A DNA stretch of 64,000 nt from Gaertneriomyces semiglobifer (GCA_025558075.1 JAHLKF010000007.1:744001-808000), one strand, 5' to 3'; counted from the first letter of the stretch, positions 49,973 through 61,609 are shown. Numbers and translations are program-made. Notes: a model not told the origin generated them from the sequence alone.

Positions 49973-50227
49973 TTAGACCCTGGTGAGCTGTTTGACCCCA
50001 AGACGTCTTACCACAACAACCATGCTTCCACCTAAAATGCCGTAAGCGGTGGAAAATGCTCGCCGACTATCTTCCCGTACGTGTTGCCGTATGCGGTTCT
50101 TTTCTTCTTCCGTCATGTTGGCCATAGGGTCCTTCTCCTTCGAGTAGATCCAATCTTTGTCTACCCACTGCTCATCCTCCGACTTCTTATCACCAGGCGT
50201 TTGACCTGTAAAAGTGTCGGTCAACAT
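49973..50227 (-). CDS. Small protein with one predicted membrane helix
   Basis: An 84-residue open frame starting MLTDTFTGQTPGDKK at 50227. The first 55 residues are charged and hydrophilic (WVDKDWIYSKEKDP, then TEEEKNRIRQHVRED). The end has a hydrophobic segment AYGILGGSMVVVV followed by basic residues (RRLGVKQLTRV). That layout suits a tail-anchored or single-pass organellar protein. No family is recognised. The codon pattern and the sharp amphiphilic-to-hydrophobic layout favour a real gene, but there is no homology support. An intron near the start cannot be ruled out. Confidence 0.45.
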   Translation of the reverse strand: MLTDTFTGQTPGDKKSEDEQWVDKDWIYSKEKDPMANMTEEEKNRIRQHVREDSRRAFSTAYGILGGSMVVVVRRLGVKQLTRV

Positions 50228-51246
50228 CACCGGAGCCAAAAGGTTTTAAGCCTTTGCATCACCTCCAGCAGAAGAACGCTGCCGGCCACCTAGTGGTCGG
50301 TGAGGGCTCAATCGTGGAAGGCATCGTCCAACCAATAAGCGGCTCTTGCATTGAAGTAACATTTCTAAAGTTCGTAACTGCCGTGACGATCAAGTGGCAG
50401 GTGGACTTCAAGTTGGCTCTCATCCTCTTTGACGCGTTTTTACCATAGGGGTAATTCCGGTCCAGCGATTACGTAATGTTATTTAGCAATTACGACGTGA
50501 CGCACTCTCAGAGCTGTCAACTCTCAGAGTTTTTTTAAACGGCATCCTAGCTCGAGCAAAGTGAATCCAAACGCCTTACGTTTGGCCAGGGACACAGTGC
50601 GGAACCTGATCTTATCCTTGTGAATCGTGCTGAGTGTGAGAAAATGCATGGAAGAGATGGATGGATCCATTGTTGTTGTTATTGTTATTGTTGTTAATGT
50701 GGTGCTTGCTGAATGTGGTGCTTTGGTCAACCGGGGATCTTGACTTGTTGATTGTTCTTCAGTGGTGCTGGAAAACAAGAGAGGGCAAATGGAAAATCCC
50801 TTGTCTTTTCTCACTTTCAGATCAGTTTAGTGTGCAACCTCTCTTGTACTGTGGAGGGCAATAGTCACCGACCGGAGGGCATCGTTGTTGTTATCTGCAC
50901 GCATTATAATCATCATCAGCTATGCTTCAACAAGGCAACCATATGGGAAAAGTTGCAACATGCGACATTCCCCGGCAAAAAGCACATCGGTAACAAAGAA
51001 CAACAAGGCGCCATTGTTTACACAAAAGCTCCACAAGGGCAAATCTACCGGAAAAGGCAAGACGTCGTCATCGTCAGCAAGAATCAAAAAGCCCACACGA
51101 CCATTATTCCCCAAGCAACATACCGGACTTCCAGCCACGACTAAGAAAGATTGGAAAAATATTACAATCCATGTTTTGTGCCCGCCTCAGACGGGTTCAG
51201 GGCAAACAGGGAAACGCACCATGTTCAAGGGGGTTGGCCCGCCTAT
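50228..51246. other. Intergenic, with trinucleotide repeat
   Basis: About 1 kb without a convincing gene. It has a TTG/TTA trinucleotide tract at 50670-50697. A 130-codon plus-strand frame at 50885-51277 is basic and low-complexity (KLHKGKSTGKGKTSSSSARI), lacks domains and overlaps the 3' end of the next minus-strand gene. Its status is doubtful. Confidence 0.4.
50670..50697 (+). repeat. TTG/TTA trinucleotide tract
   Basis: A short run of TTG repeats mixed with TTA, close to the 5' side of the small minus-strand protein. It is a simple microsatellite. Confidence 0.75.
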
Positions 51247-52430
51247 TCACAAGCGGCGTGTTCCACAAGTGAAATGATCCATTTGTTTGAACTTAGCAAA
51301 GTTTGTGTAACATTTGGCTCCGAACACCTTCTCCTTTAATGCCCTCATCTCGATCACATGCGACTTTCTGGATGCCCTTTTGAGTAGCTTTGCTTTTTGA
51401 ATGGACTCGACAGTCTTTTCGATGAGTAGCTGGTTTGTCATGGTTACTAAATAGTCATTTCGTGCATGATCCCTGCTGTGTACGTGAACTTACTGTCCAG
51501 CGCAAAATCGCTTCGTAAAAGTTGACAAAGAGAAAGAACTCTGAACTGCCTCGAGGAACCGCTGCACTGTCCACCTCCTCGAGACACATCACCCCATCTG
51601 AAGCACCACAAGTAACAGGTAACAGCAGGTTGCTGTATTGTACGTGGAGAACAGATCTGTCAGCCATGTCCTGATTGAGTCGTCCACAAGACTATCCCAC
51701 TCTTCTGAAATGTGGTCCGCGTATGCCTCTTGTACATCGCTAGGTAAGCGGTAGATATCGTCCATTGATAAGCGCATATCCGTGATCGTCCCTTTCCCAC
51801 TGTACTTTAGGATCTCGCGGTAAACGCTAGGCGCATCACGTTCCAACACAAGCCATATTCGTGATGTCAGAGAGCTTTCGGCGGGACCTGGATCGGGAGA
51901 TTCGGTTCGAATCTCGCATGCGTTGGATCTAACTGATTTGGTCATATTCGTGCTCCGAGACGGCCGCTTTGGATCTGGACAGGGACTACTGTTTGCAAGA
52001 AACTCTTCCTCGCGGAGTCGTTTTCTGGTGATGCTAACATGTGTTTCGTCCAAGACTCTTGAGTGAGTTATCAGCACTGACGAACAAACAACGAACACAC
52101 AACAATTGAAACGTGAAACCAACATTTGCTTCCCACTGGGCAATTCGGAGGGTTATGGTACCGGTTGGAGAGAATAACTTGGAGAGTGCCTTCAACATTG
52201 CAGCACACTTGCTTCTGACCTGTTTCGCCCGGGATAGGTCGCTCTCCAGCCTGGTGTACACTCGACGCAGGGCATGTTCCAGCTCTGGCATGCATAAATG
52301 TGCTCGGCATGTGCACATGCATGTTTGAGCACCTCGTTCACATGAAACTCGACGGACCAGTCCTTGCAGGTCTTGGCGCGGTTGGCACCCTCAATGATGT
52401 CGACATACCTGCTGCATATATGTTTTATAC
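51247..52430 (-). CDS. Unrecognised helical protein, multi-exon
   Basis: Several minus-strand segments join into one plausible protein. The 5' part (about 52430-52310) reads YVDIIEGANRAKTCKDWSV. The next (52300-52160) reads LEHALRRVYTRLESDLSR and RSKCAAMLKALSKLFSPT. A following exon has KRLREEEFLANSS and RIWLVLERDAPSVYREIL, DDIYRLPSDVQEAYADHI. The last exons carry SSEFFLFVNFYEAILRW, then LLIEKTVESIQKAKLLKRAS, ending at 51247. Intron joins are partly guessed, and the start lies at or above 52430. The product is helical and charged. I recognise no family. The gene is accepted because coding quality holds across several splice-consistent segments. Confidence 0.45.
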
Positions 52431-53045
52431 ATTAGAATATGGCACTTTAGAGGTCCAACAGCATAACAATAGATGGATGGTGCTGGCTGCACGTATCGCA
52501 GGATCAAGGGCAAAGCTAAGGATATGTGCACGGCCTGCTGCACCAGATCTCCTGGATGAGATTATGCGTACTGCCCAAAACAGCACGGAATCTACCCTTC
52601 TGCGCCGGAGATCATCGTACAACAACCGTGCAGAACCCGCCTATCCAAGCTCCAAACACCTTATGGTGGGAACCATCCATCGTTCAGATGCAATGAGTTA
52701 CGCCAGCCATCAAGTAGGGCCCGCAGGACAAACTATCCCTTGCACCATCCATACATCCACCTACGTACCGTATAACTACGTCGTCCAAATGCTCTCTGTC
52801 GTCCTTGATATGCTCTGCAGCGTCCGTTCCCAACATGTATGCGACTAGTTACCATCTCATGCTAGTAACTGATCTTGACGCGTCCGAACGTAACATTTCA
52901 GGTTAGGTTAACCTAACCCTAAGACCCCGAGGGACGTCATAATCACGAGAGCGCGTTATCGATTAAGTTTACAGACAACGTTAATGTTAACTCCCGGACG
53001 CGTTTTGCTCACGCAGTTCTCTTCACGGACATTACATTCCTTGAA
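52431..53045. other. Intergenic / promoter, with perfect palindrome
   Basis: This region may include 5' exons of the minus-strand neighbour and the promoter of the plus-strand gene at 53046. An 18-bp perfect palindrome lies at 52901-52918. A plus-strand frame over 52300-52848 has no motif and was not accepted. Confidence 0.4.
52901..52918. repeat. Perfect 18-bp palindrome
   Basis: GGTTAGGTTAACCTAACC reads identically on both strands and is followed by CTAAG. It lies 128 bp upstream of the start codon at 53046. It could be a dimeric transcription-factor site or chance. The TTAGG-like units superficially recall telomere repeats but do not tandemly extend. Confidence 0.7.
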
Positions 53046-54415
53046 ATGCCACCAGTACACACGGACTCCTCAGAGGCGTCGGCTAACGAATCCGCAAACA
53101 GCGAATCTTTGCATCCGGCCAGATCCTCAACGGTTGGTTGGATGTATGTTCAGCAGCGAACCCAATTTTGCTAATACAGTGACATGCAGGAGCACTTTTT
53201 CCAGCGTGTCTGAGTTCTTGGGCTTATTTAATGAACGAAAATTTGAGAAGACCACTCTTCATGCCGCCTTCCTTCTGCTGATGAAGAGTCCGCATGTGGA
53301 CCCCACACTGCTGCTCGCCTTGACCGCAGAAGCACATTATAGCAACTTTAAGGATGCGGTCACATGTTGGCGGTATGAGAACGCCACGATAGGTCGGCCA
53401 CTAAAACGTTTGTGGAACAACTGGGTACGTGTAAGGAGAAGGAGAGTGACATCTGCGTGAACACGCGGCGTGTAAAAGTGGGAAAGAGCAGTCACCCAAA
53501 GATTCTGGACCAGGAGGTTCGTTTTGGAGGGTGGGAGTACGTGTTGAGCCAGGAGGCTCTCTCGGAGTTGCTCTTGTCTCATGCCATTAGGTGGCCAGTG
53601 TGGGAACATCCAAAGGATCTAGACCAGGAGGTTTGTTTTGGAGGGTGGGAGTACGTGTTGAACCAGGAGGCTCTCTCGGAGTTGCTCTTGTCTCATGCCA
53701 TCAGGTGGCCAGTGTGGGAACACCCAAAGGATCTAGACCAGGAGGTTTGTTTTGGAGGGTGGGAGTACGTGTTGAGCCAGGAGGTTCTCTCGGAGGCCCA
53801 CATTGGATGAACCTGGTGGACCGCTTCATCCCCTCATCAATAAATGACTTACTCTTATTCTCATTTTGGTTTCACGATCAGCGAAAATCACGGGAGAGTT
53901 TCGTGCAGGTGTACGATACCTTGGTTGCAGAGGCGCGGGTGGGGGACGAGTTTGGGGTGTTTGCTGCAGAGAGCCGTGTTAAATCTCGAAAACGTCATGC
54001 GTTGGAAGAGTCGAAGGCCGAAAGCAGTATGCGAACGAAGACAGGCGCGACAAGTAAGATGTCCGACGATGGACTCACTAGTGGCAAAGAACGGAAGAGG
54101 GCGGGACAGAATACCGGGTTCTATCAACCCGAGCTACCTCCTTCTGTTCCAAAGCAACTGGCCACAGATAGCGGCATTAACGTGTGGGATGCTGTCAGGA
54201 AACTGCAGGCGGTGAAGAAAACCGAATCATGGAGATATGACGCCCTATCTTGGGGCGTCATTGACGCCCGGTGTACTGATGCATGTGAGTTGTTGCCAGA
54301 TGCTGTGCGCTCAATGTACACAAAAATTGTTAAAAGTTACTTCGTCAATATCTTAGCTATTCTGATTCCACCCAAGCCCTTATCGTCATACTACAACAAA
54401 TGTTGTCAATTCTGA
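53046..54415 (+). CDS. Unrecognised protein; gene has a minisatellite intron
   Basis: Exons 53046-53143, 53190-53424, 53882-54284 and 54357-54415 join in frame to 264 aa. The N-terminus is Ser/Ala-rich (PPVHTDSSEASANESANS). A helical middle reads LHAAFLLLMKSPHVDPTLLL, then HYSNFKDAVTCWRYENATI. After the long intron come RESFVQVYDTLVAEARVGDE, a Lys/Arg/Ser-rich linker, and GFYQPELPPSVP with DAVRKLQAVKKTESWRYDAL. No known domain is evident; the basic linker would suit a nuclear protein. Intron 2 is 457 bp, several times longer than other introns here, and houses the 114-bp tandem repeat. The last exon overlaps the last coding exon of the opposite gene. Confidence 0.55.
53496..53800 (+). repeat. 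114-bp minisatellite, about 2.6 copies, intronic
   Basis: Units start at 53508, 53622 and 53736, giving an exact 114-bp period. Copies differ by only a few substitutions, and the third copy is truncated near 53800. Because 114 is divisible by three, one frame reads as a repeated 38-residue unit (QEVCFGGWEYVLSQEALSE). That frame is not continuous with the flanking exons: the exon frame meets a stop at 53458. The array lies wholly inside intron 2 of the gene at 53.0-54.4 kb. Confidence 0.9.
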
Positions 54416-57400
54416 TATCCACTAAGCGATGCCAAAAGCAACCTACCTTGCCGTCCATAGCGGCCTGCCGCTTAGCACTCCCACCACCCGGTCTGGCGTC
54501 GCGGGCACCGTATATGCGAAGGTTCTGTGGCGTAGCTTCTTTTTCCGACTAATGCATCAATAAATATTAGGCTCACGTTATTCATACGCATGTAAAGACA
54601 CTTTCAACGCACTTTGCTGTTGTCAGATTCTGGGGAGTAGAGTTTCGGTGTTGCGTGAGCCAAATGCTTGGTTGCATCAAACAAAGGGGGTTCGTTATAT
54701 AGCCGAGCAAGAGCGGTATTCGCCTCATCCAGTCGAGCGTACAGAGGCGTCTATATGCAAAGTGTTAATCAAAGGAGAAAAAAATCAAGAACACTTGGGC
54801 ACCGGAAGACGCACCTTCTGCCACGGACCCAGGCTTGTCGGTGTTTCTGCTGCGGCCCGCTTGAGCGCATCCGTGGTAGGAAGTATGCGAAAGTCACCCG
54901 ATGCAAACGCCCTCGAGAGCGTTTTGAAGCGCCGTAGGTATTCGTATCCCCGATCCATGTCTGCTTTCCTCGATTCACCCTCGTTCTGTTGCTGTCGATT
55001 TTTATTGGATGCTGGCGCAATTGTTGCTTTGATTGCCTAAGAACCACGTAAATTATGGTGTCGTTAACGTGATACTGGGGCTGCCGCTACCTGCTTATCA
55101 GGAATGCGAACGCGCAAGAGACCCGACGAGTCCATGTATTCACTGAAGAATGACATCTTTAGTGCAGTTCGACGCGCTCACGGTAACGCCGTGCATACCT
55201 TTTCTCGCTTTCACCCTCAGCAGTTACACCTATCAACTGGCCAAGTGAGTGGTCAACTCCTTGAAGCAACTCTCGGTTATAACTGTACCGTGGAGTTTCA
55301 TAAGCCGCTTCGCGCGCTCTTTGCGTGCCTGCCGTGCACGCGCTGCCAAAAAGTCTTCAAAAGTGTGAGTCTGTGAAACTCAAGTAAGTTGAAATGAACT
55401 GAATACTCATGCTGTCACACTCTCTACATGCCATATTCTGAAACTCTTCCGTTCGCCGGTTGACTTCCTTTTCTAAAAATTCAGTGAACTTTTCCTTCTC
55501 CTTCAGTTGCTTTGACATCAATTGATTTTGACTCAGCAGCGAGTCGTATTTGGCGCTCATTCCTTCGTAATCAAACCGTAATGCGTAGGTTTCCCTCGAA
55601 ATTCTTTTTAGCATGTTCTCTACGGAGTCATGCCCTTCTCCCTTAGCATCGAGGGCAAGTCGAATGACTTTGTGACGCAGGTGCTCCTTCTCCTGTGATA
55701 AGGCATGAATTTTCTCAGTCATCTCATCCAATTTTTTCTGGTTCTCCGCGTCCGACTTCAGTTTAGCCTCCTCGCGGTCCGCTATGACTTTGTTTTTCAC
55801 TTCAATAGTTTGCATTAGATCCTTTATTCGTTGTTCCAAAGTCTTAAGATGGGCTTGAAGCTTCTCATATTTGGACTCCAGTGAAACGTTTTGCCTCTGT
55901 AATAGTGAAACCAGGTTCTTTTGCTCGCTCTCTTGATCTGATTTGACTCTTTCGATTTCCCTCGCATGCTCTTTTCTAATATTCTCTAAATCCTGTCGCA
56001 AACATTAGTTACCAATAACGTACCGAGCACACATGCGGCAATAGGATATGCCTTACCAGTTCATGTTTCTGCATCAAAGTTTGCAAATCGGAACCTTCAA
56101 TCAAGTTCATAATTTTTGCGTCTTTTGCGACCATCATGTCGGCATAAAATTTGTCTTTGGCTTGAATCACATATAATATCTCCTGTTCATACCGCGCGGC
56201 TTGGGTGAGAAGTTCGTCCTCGAGTTTCGCTACTTCGGTGTTGAATAGAAATTCAGTAGTGGTGCGGTATTCATCGAACTGAGCTTGCATGGAGTATAAC
56301 AAGGCCTTGGTGCAAAGTTAGTGGCCAAAATTAAACGAGGGAAGAATGACTAGACATATACTTGATATTCCGCCATCAGTGCCTTCTTCTCGTCGTACTG
56401 CTGCCGCTTATGAGTTTCGAACTGCTCCCGAAGTTTCTCATACTCCTCTTGCTGGATGTTTCTGTACGACTCGTTCTCTAACTTTGCTATTTCTATAAAC
56501 TCGTCATACTCGCGACGTATGCCTTCTACAAGCTAGAGAAAACCGCATGAGAAAACAGCATCTATGTAGCTGCCGCTGTATCCCTTACCGCTTCAACTCC
56601 CTGTAATTGACTTTGCTGTTCGTTATGCCGACGATTTGCATCAGCTGCTACCTCCATGATTTGTCGCTTCTGCAGCTGGATGGTGCTTTCTGCCTCCAAC
56701 AATTTATCCTGTAACGCAATCAAGTCATCCGAGACCGGGCTGTTGGATTCTGATGCTTTAACGTTCCCAGCTTCTTTCAGTGCATTCGCACGGAATTGTC
56801 TCAATCCATTGAGTTCATCTTGCATTTCAGTAATGGTTCGCCGAAGGTCCTCTACGAGAGAGGGTGTTTAGCACATTGCCAAGCAACTCGCTAAGGAGGA
56901 AATTTTGCTTTTTACCAGACCGTCCCAGTTCATCCTCATACGTTGTCTGTGCCTTTGCTAGGTCCTCTCGCACTTGTTTCAGCTCAACCGATTTGCGGTC
57001 CAGTGTAAACAGCGCTTCGGCCAGATCTTTGGCTGCATTCGGCATGGCGGCTGGCGTGACCTTTTAAAGCACAGGCTGACGTCAGTTAGGAGCAAATACC
57101 GCGCGAAGTTCTCCTCCAAAATGTACACACTGTTTCTGTAGTCACTCTGGCACCTTTGCGCGCATGTCCCCCTTGAGTCTATATGGCCGATTTCCATCAG
57201 GTGACCGCCATGTGCTACGTGCCTATCCACCCTTACAGTTGGCCTTGATGGCGGTGTCTTTACATCTTCTAAGCGTAGCTTCAACTGACGAATTTCGTCT
57301 TCCATCTGCTCATTTTGAACCGTCTTGTTATACAGCTATCATATAATGGCATGAGAGCCGATCCAAAGATAGTACGGTCAAATGAAAAGTCCTTGAACCT

Positions 57401-57485
57401 CTCGCTGCAAAGCAGTAAACTTTCCCCGAAGCTCATTATTCTCTCGAAACAACTGATGCAAAAAATCAGAATCCGCCTTGTCCAT
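54337..57485 (-). CDS. Long coiled-coil protein, candidate flagellar/centrosomal
   Basis: A multi-exon gene starting MDKADSDFLHQLFRENNELR at 57485 (first exon to 57399), followed by TVQNEQMEDEIRQLKLRLED. Nearly the whole middle is coiled coil: DLAEALFTLDRKSVELKQV, DKLLEAESTIQLQKRQIMEV, YRNIQQEEYEKLREQFETH, a distinctive TTEFLFNTEVAKLEDELL with KIMNLIEGSDLQTLMQKHE, and TYALRFDYEGMSAKYDSLLS. The C-terminal exons are less helical: EYLRRFKTLSRAFASGDFR, TPLYARLDEANTALARLYNE, NLRIYGARDARPGGGSAKRQ and GLGGIRIAKILTK, with the stop at 54337. I do not recognise an orthologue. Exon borders between 55400 and 55080 are uncertain. Flagellar or basal-body function is inferred only from architecture and from the presence of other flagellar genes in the window. 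Confidence 0.65.
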
Positions 57486-57666
57486 TGTTCATGCCTTTCA
57501 CAAAACGGTGGGTTCGTTAGTGGTTTACAGTTGGGTTAACGCGTGTGGAATTTGACAGGTGGCTTGGCTGCTTACGTACTTCTCCGACAACGCGAGCTGG
57601 ACAAATGTACAGGATCTCTCCATATCAGTATAGCAACTTTTTCACCTCCCATCTATTGGAAAACGA

Positions 57667-60600
57667 ATGTTCGCTGGAAAGCCGCTTGCCCGACACCTTG
57701 CGCAAAAAACGGGGGCCAATGTCTCACAACGTCAAGGTGGTGTCGGCAACTTAGGCATTGGTTCAGGCTTTGCTCAAGGGGGGCCTACACATGAAACTGA
57801 CGTTCCAGTTGCGAAACCCAGTAATGAGGGACTAAGAGGTTTGCTAACTATTGGAGTCGCTTTTTCCAAATCCGGTTACATGACTCATAGAGACTGTCGT
57901 CGTAGCCATCGATGCATCATTGGGAGGGGAAAATGTTCGCATTGCGGGTCGAGCTATTGTCGTGACAACATTGAAGCGTTCTCTGTGCCTCGATGTTGCC
58001 ATAACTAGTTTTGACGTGTGCTCAACGGCAAACCTAATGGTTACTTGTATGGGCAAAGTAGTATATCTGTGGACTCTCGACTCTTTAACACTGCTTCACA
58101 AGGTGCGTGAGGAGCTCATGAAAGTGTTACGCCCCATATCTCATTAACTCCATAGTTTGGACGTACAAGTGGAAGCGTACATCGAGGTATGCCACTATAG
58201 GCGTAACTTTTGAGAAAGATGTCTAACGTTTTGTAGAGAACGTACGCGACTGCAAGCTGAATTTGCCGGGAACATTGCTTGCCACTTGTGGAGAAGATAA
58301 GAGAATTGTCCTCTGGAACACCAAAAACTATAGAGCAGAAAAGTAAGGATCCAAACGGCCAGTTGAACGCTCACATGAAAACGATTTCCTGATGTCGTAT
58401 ATCAGAGTCATTGAGGCACACGCTGGAATCATCTACCAGATAGAGTTTTCCGCCGATGGGGAACGGTTATTCTCAGCCTCCGATGATGGTTGGGTGCGAA
58501 TATGGGATTGTAAAACAGGTTAGAGGCGCAGACATTTCGTTTTTTGTGATGAGAGCGCTGGCTTACGCCCTTGGCAGGATCTGGGTTGGGCTCTATCATG
58601 AGGCACCCCTCAGCTATACGCTCCTTTGACTTCAATTACAGTCATCCAAATCGCATTGTTTGTGGTCGGAGCGATGGCCACTTTACGACCTGGGATTTAC
58701 AAGAGACAACGGTCATTGATGATGTCAAGCCCGACCCTGAATGGTATATACTGCTTCATTCCTGCTAAGCGCCCGTTACTCATGTTTGCTGTGGCAGGAT
58801 TCAGAAAGGAGAAGAAAGGAACCTCATGGGTTGGGCGAATATCGACAAAAACCATACTGGTAGGAGACACACACGTAACCACGAACTTGTGCATGCATCT
58901 CACAGTCAATAATGTGTGCAACTACAGGATCGATCCTATGTGTTCGCATTTCGCCCAGCAATAGACTTTTAGCTTCAGGGGCGACGGATAATACCTGCAA
59001 GCTCTGGAGTGTGACCTCGTATGCAAAAGATTTTCACTCCGTTCAAGATGAATTGAAGGTATTTTTCGAAAGCAGATCCCTTGCAATCACTTTCCACCTC
59101 ACCATTTACCAGGTCATACGATAGAATGAAGCAGAAACGGTCCGGTTGCTGGAACAGAAGATTCGGATCGACGACGAGTCAACTGATGACCAAATTCTTT
59201 CCAAAAACCTTACAGGCTTCCGAATGGGCGAAAAATTTCTAACCCAAGGATTTCATGCTGATTTGGTCTACACATTGCGACATGAAGGACCTGTTCTGTC
59301 AGTAAGATTCAATAATTCCTCCAGGTGGGTATTGCATACATATCCGCATCTTACCCGTGGCACTCACGAGTGCATCAGCATTGTTATCACTGGGTGCATG
59401 GACTCGACATGCCGCCTTTGGTCGACGCGGAGAGGCGATCTTCTTTTCCAAATAAATGTGCCAGCGCCGGTGACATCCATTTTTGTTGATGAATCTGACG
59501 ACATGTACTGCGTCTGCCAAAACCGCATCCTGGTGAGCGAATATTGATGCTCCCGGACGCTGGATGCACTATAACACGGTTTGCATCGTAGTTTTTCGGT
59601 ATCAAAGCACATATGAAAGAAGAAGACCTTCCGGAATACTGGTATTCCTGCTTCTGCTCGCGCCTTGTGAACTCAGACTTACTTGACGTAGGCAGCGTCG
59701 TTCGATGTCGCGTAAGGAAGGAGCGGACGTGAGCGCCGCACAAGCACAGGTGGGCCAAGCTGGTCAAAGCGTTTAGGTATTAGTACCGTGACTGACGGCG
59801 GGCCGTCAGCCAACTTCCGAAAGAGAGAAAGGCGCTTCAGATGTGGTGGCTGGTCTTTCAGAATCGTTGGAAGATGGAGGACCGCAGAGTATGTGGCAAC
59901 ACCTCGCCTCCATTTCTGTTGCTTCTAACGTCTTCTTTTTCAGAAATAACTGTCAACGAACTGCGGACCCTGATTTCTCATGGGTTAATCAAGACCTCTG
60001 TTTTGGATACCTTGCTGAATCAGTACCGAGGAGTGGACGCGGAGCAACTTCTAGAGAACATGAAGCAGGTGTGTGCAGCCATGGGAAGCATGCCATAAGA
60101 ATGACAACTCACAAGCACTGCGCAGAATAATACCAAGCCTCGCGAAATTCTTCGGCTCATCGTAAACAGTAAATTTCACCCTCGCGACATTTTGACGGCA
60201 ATGGCCACGAAAAGAGATGCGGACGCCCTATATAACCTCATTGCTTCTGTAAGCTTTCTTTGCTGTTGTGCATGGGTGGTCCAATTAACGTGGCACATAG
60301 GGCACGCCAATAGCTACTTACATGCAAAATCTAGGGTTTCGACCGATTGATGAGGGCTCACCCGAAGGTACGGTTGACTCGAGGAAATCCACAATGGACA
60401 TGGACAGCTGACTGCTTGTAACCGTAGAGACAAAAGCCGTGTTTTTGGATTCTCGTGACTTTTTGGCCAGGCGCGGAATGGGTGAGATAAGCACTGTGCG
60501 ATTGCATGACACTTTCGGCTAGCTCATTCATAAGATTAGGCCGAGGCCCCATCATTCAGCAACCGAGAAAGAAACCAGACAGGCGTATTAGTCGCTGGGA

Positions 60601-61609
60601 CGAAGACGAAGATACTGATTGGGATCTGGATGATGATGTGTTCCTTTCTGAAGAGGATTTACAAGCAGACGTGGTTGCAAGAGGACAACCTCGTGGGAAA
60701 ATTCTGCACTTTATACCTTCGGAGCAAATCAAGATTTTGAAAGGTGCACTCATGAACTACAGCCTAGAATATCTGTGTAGTGCTAACAGGACTCCAAGAT
60801 TTCCATTCCAATCGCGACATGAAACCAATCTTCCTCAGAGACTTGGTTCTGGACCTTCATGAGACATACGGCTACCCGAATTTTAATGTGGAAGGTGAGC
60901 CCAGGGACACTCGGGTATGTCATGCGCGTGTGACCCTTTCCAAACTTACTACTGAACGCGATACGGGACGTAGCCACTCATTGCGCAGCGCGCCCCTCGT
61001 CAGCAAGGAGTCAGATTCAATGAAATGTGAATTGATGGAAGCCTGTATGTTTCGTGTTTACGCAGCCAGCTAACCCTTGTTTTTGCAGGACGTTCAACCG
61101 CATTTTTCGGCAAAGACAACCGGCAAGACGGCCACACGCTGGACGGGTAAAGGTGTAATGGATAGATTGCCCTATTTGACTTTGACATCGGATGCATTGT
61201 AGGGGAACGTGCATGCCCGCAATCTTCCACTGCGGCTGGGACCCGAGTACGAACGAGTCCGTGCATCCCTTGCCAGTTCTCAGACGGTACTGCAACCCTC
61301 ACGGTAGGCCACTAGGTACATGGCAGGATGACTGTTTATTCCCGCTGATCAAGTTCGCAGCTACTTACGCGCGCGTGGGTTGAACGTTGGATTTAGCAAC
61401 CGGCCTGGACGCAGAGGCTCACATGTAGTTGGACATGTGTATGCGGAGCCAATAATAGTCCGGCAGTCACGGAACCAGGTATGATTCAGATACGAGTTTG
61501 GTAGTTACTTACTCCTCACCTTTCTCGGTAGGATATCCGTCAGCAGTATGTGGTGGGACGATCTATAGCGGTTCGTGAGCAGACGATTGACGAGGAACCC
61601 GAAATGTGA
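57667..61609 (+). CDS. WD40-repeat protein with long unrecognised C-terminus
   Basis: Many short exons join in frame. The start MFAGKPLARHLAQKTGANVS is followed by a beta-propeller with clear WD units: KVVYLWTLDS, DKRIVLWNTK, ADGERLFSASDDGWVRIWDC, SDGHFTTWDL, ASGATDNTCKLWSV and CMDSTCRLWSTRRG. Beyond the propeller come FFGIKAHMKEEDLPEYWYSC, a helical segment (ITVNELRTLISHGLIKT, then NSKFHPRDILTAMATKRDAD), an acidic patch (WDEDEDTDWDLDDDVFL) and a basic C-terminus ending AVREQTIDEEPEM. The second half has no Met near its first open codon (around 59798), which argues for one gene rather than two. A join near 59720 and another near 61140 are uncertain. No orthologue is recognised; several ciliary WD40 proteins have comparable layouts. 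Confidence 0.6.

Noticed and set aside
50885..51277. 130-codon basic plus-strand frame
   Set aside because: Lys/Ser/Thr-rich low complexity, no family, overlaps the 3' end of a minus-strand gene; not strong enough to call.
51895..51930. GGTTCGAATC-like tRNA B-box
   Set aside because: No matching A-box or cloverleaf at the right distance; it falls inside a coding exon of the minus-strand gene.
52300..52848. 182-codon plus-strand frame
   Set aside because: No domain, no splice-linked continuation, and the first part is antisense to a better minus-strand protein.
52896..52926. Interstitial telomere repeat
   Set aside because: Only two TTAGG-like units form a palindrome; there is no tandem TTAGGG array.
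53412..53810. 132-codon plus-strand frame made of 38-residue repeats as a separate repeat protein
   Set aside because: It is not in frame with the flanking exons, starts within exon 2 in another frame, and good splice sites bracket it as an intron.
54648..55040. 130-codon plus-strand frame
   Set aside because: It is antisense to C-terminal exons of the coiled-coil gene, which read as good protein and join in frame.
59841..60130. Independent small gene with start at 59841 or 59843
   Set aside because: Those frames are cut by the intron at about 59889-59941; the third frame continues the WD40 gene in phase.
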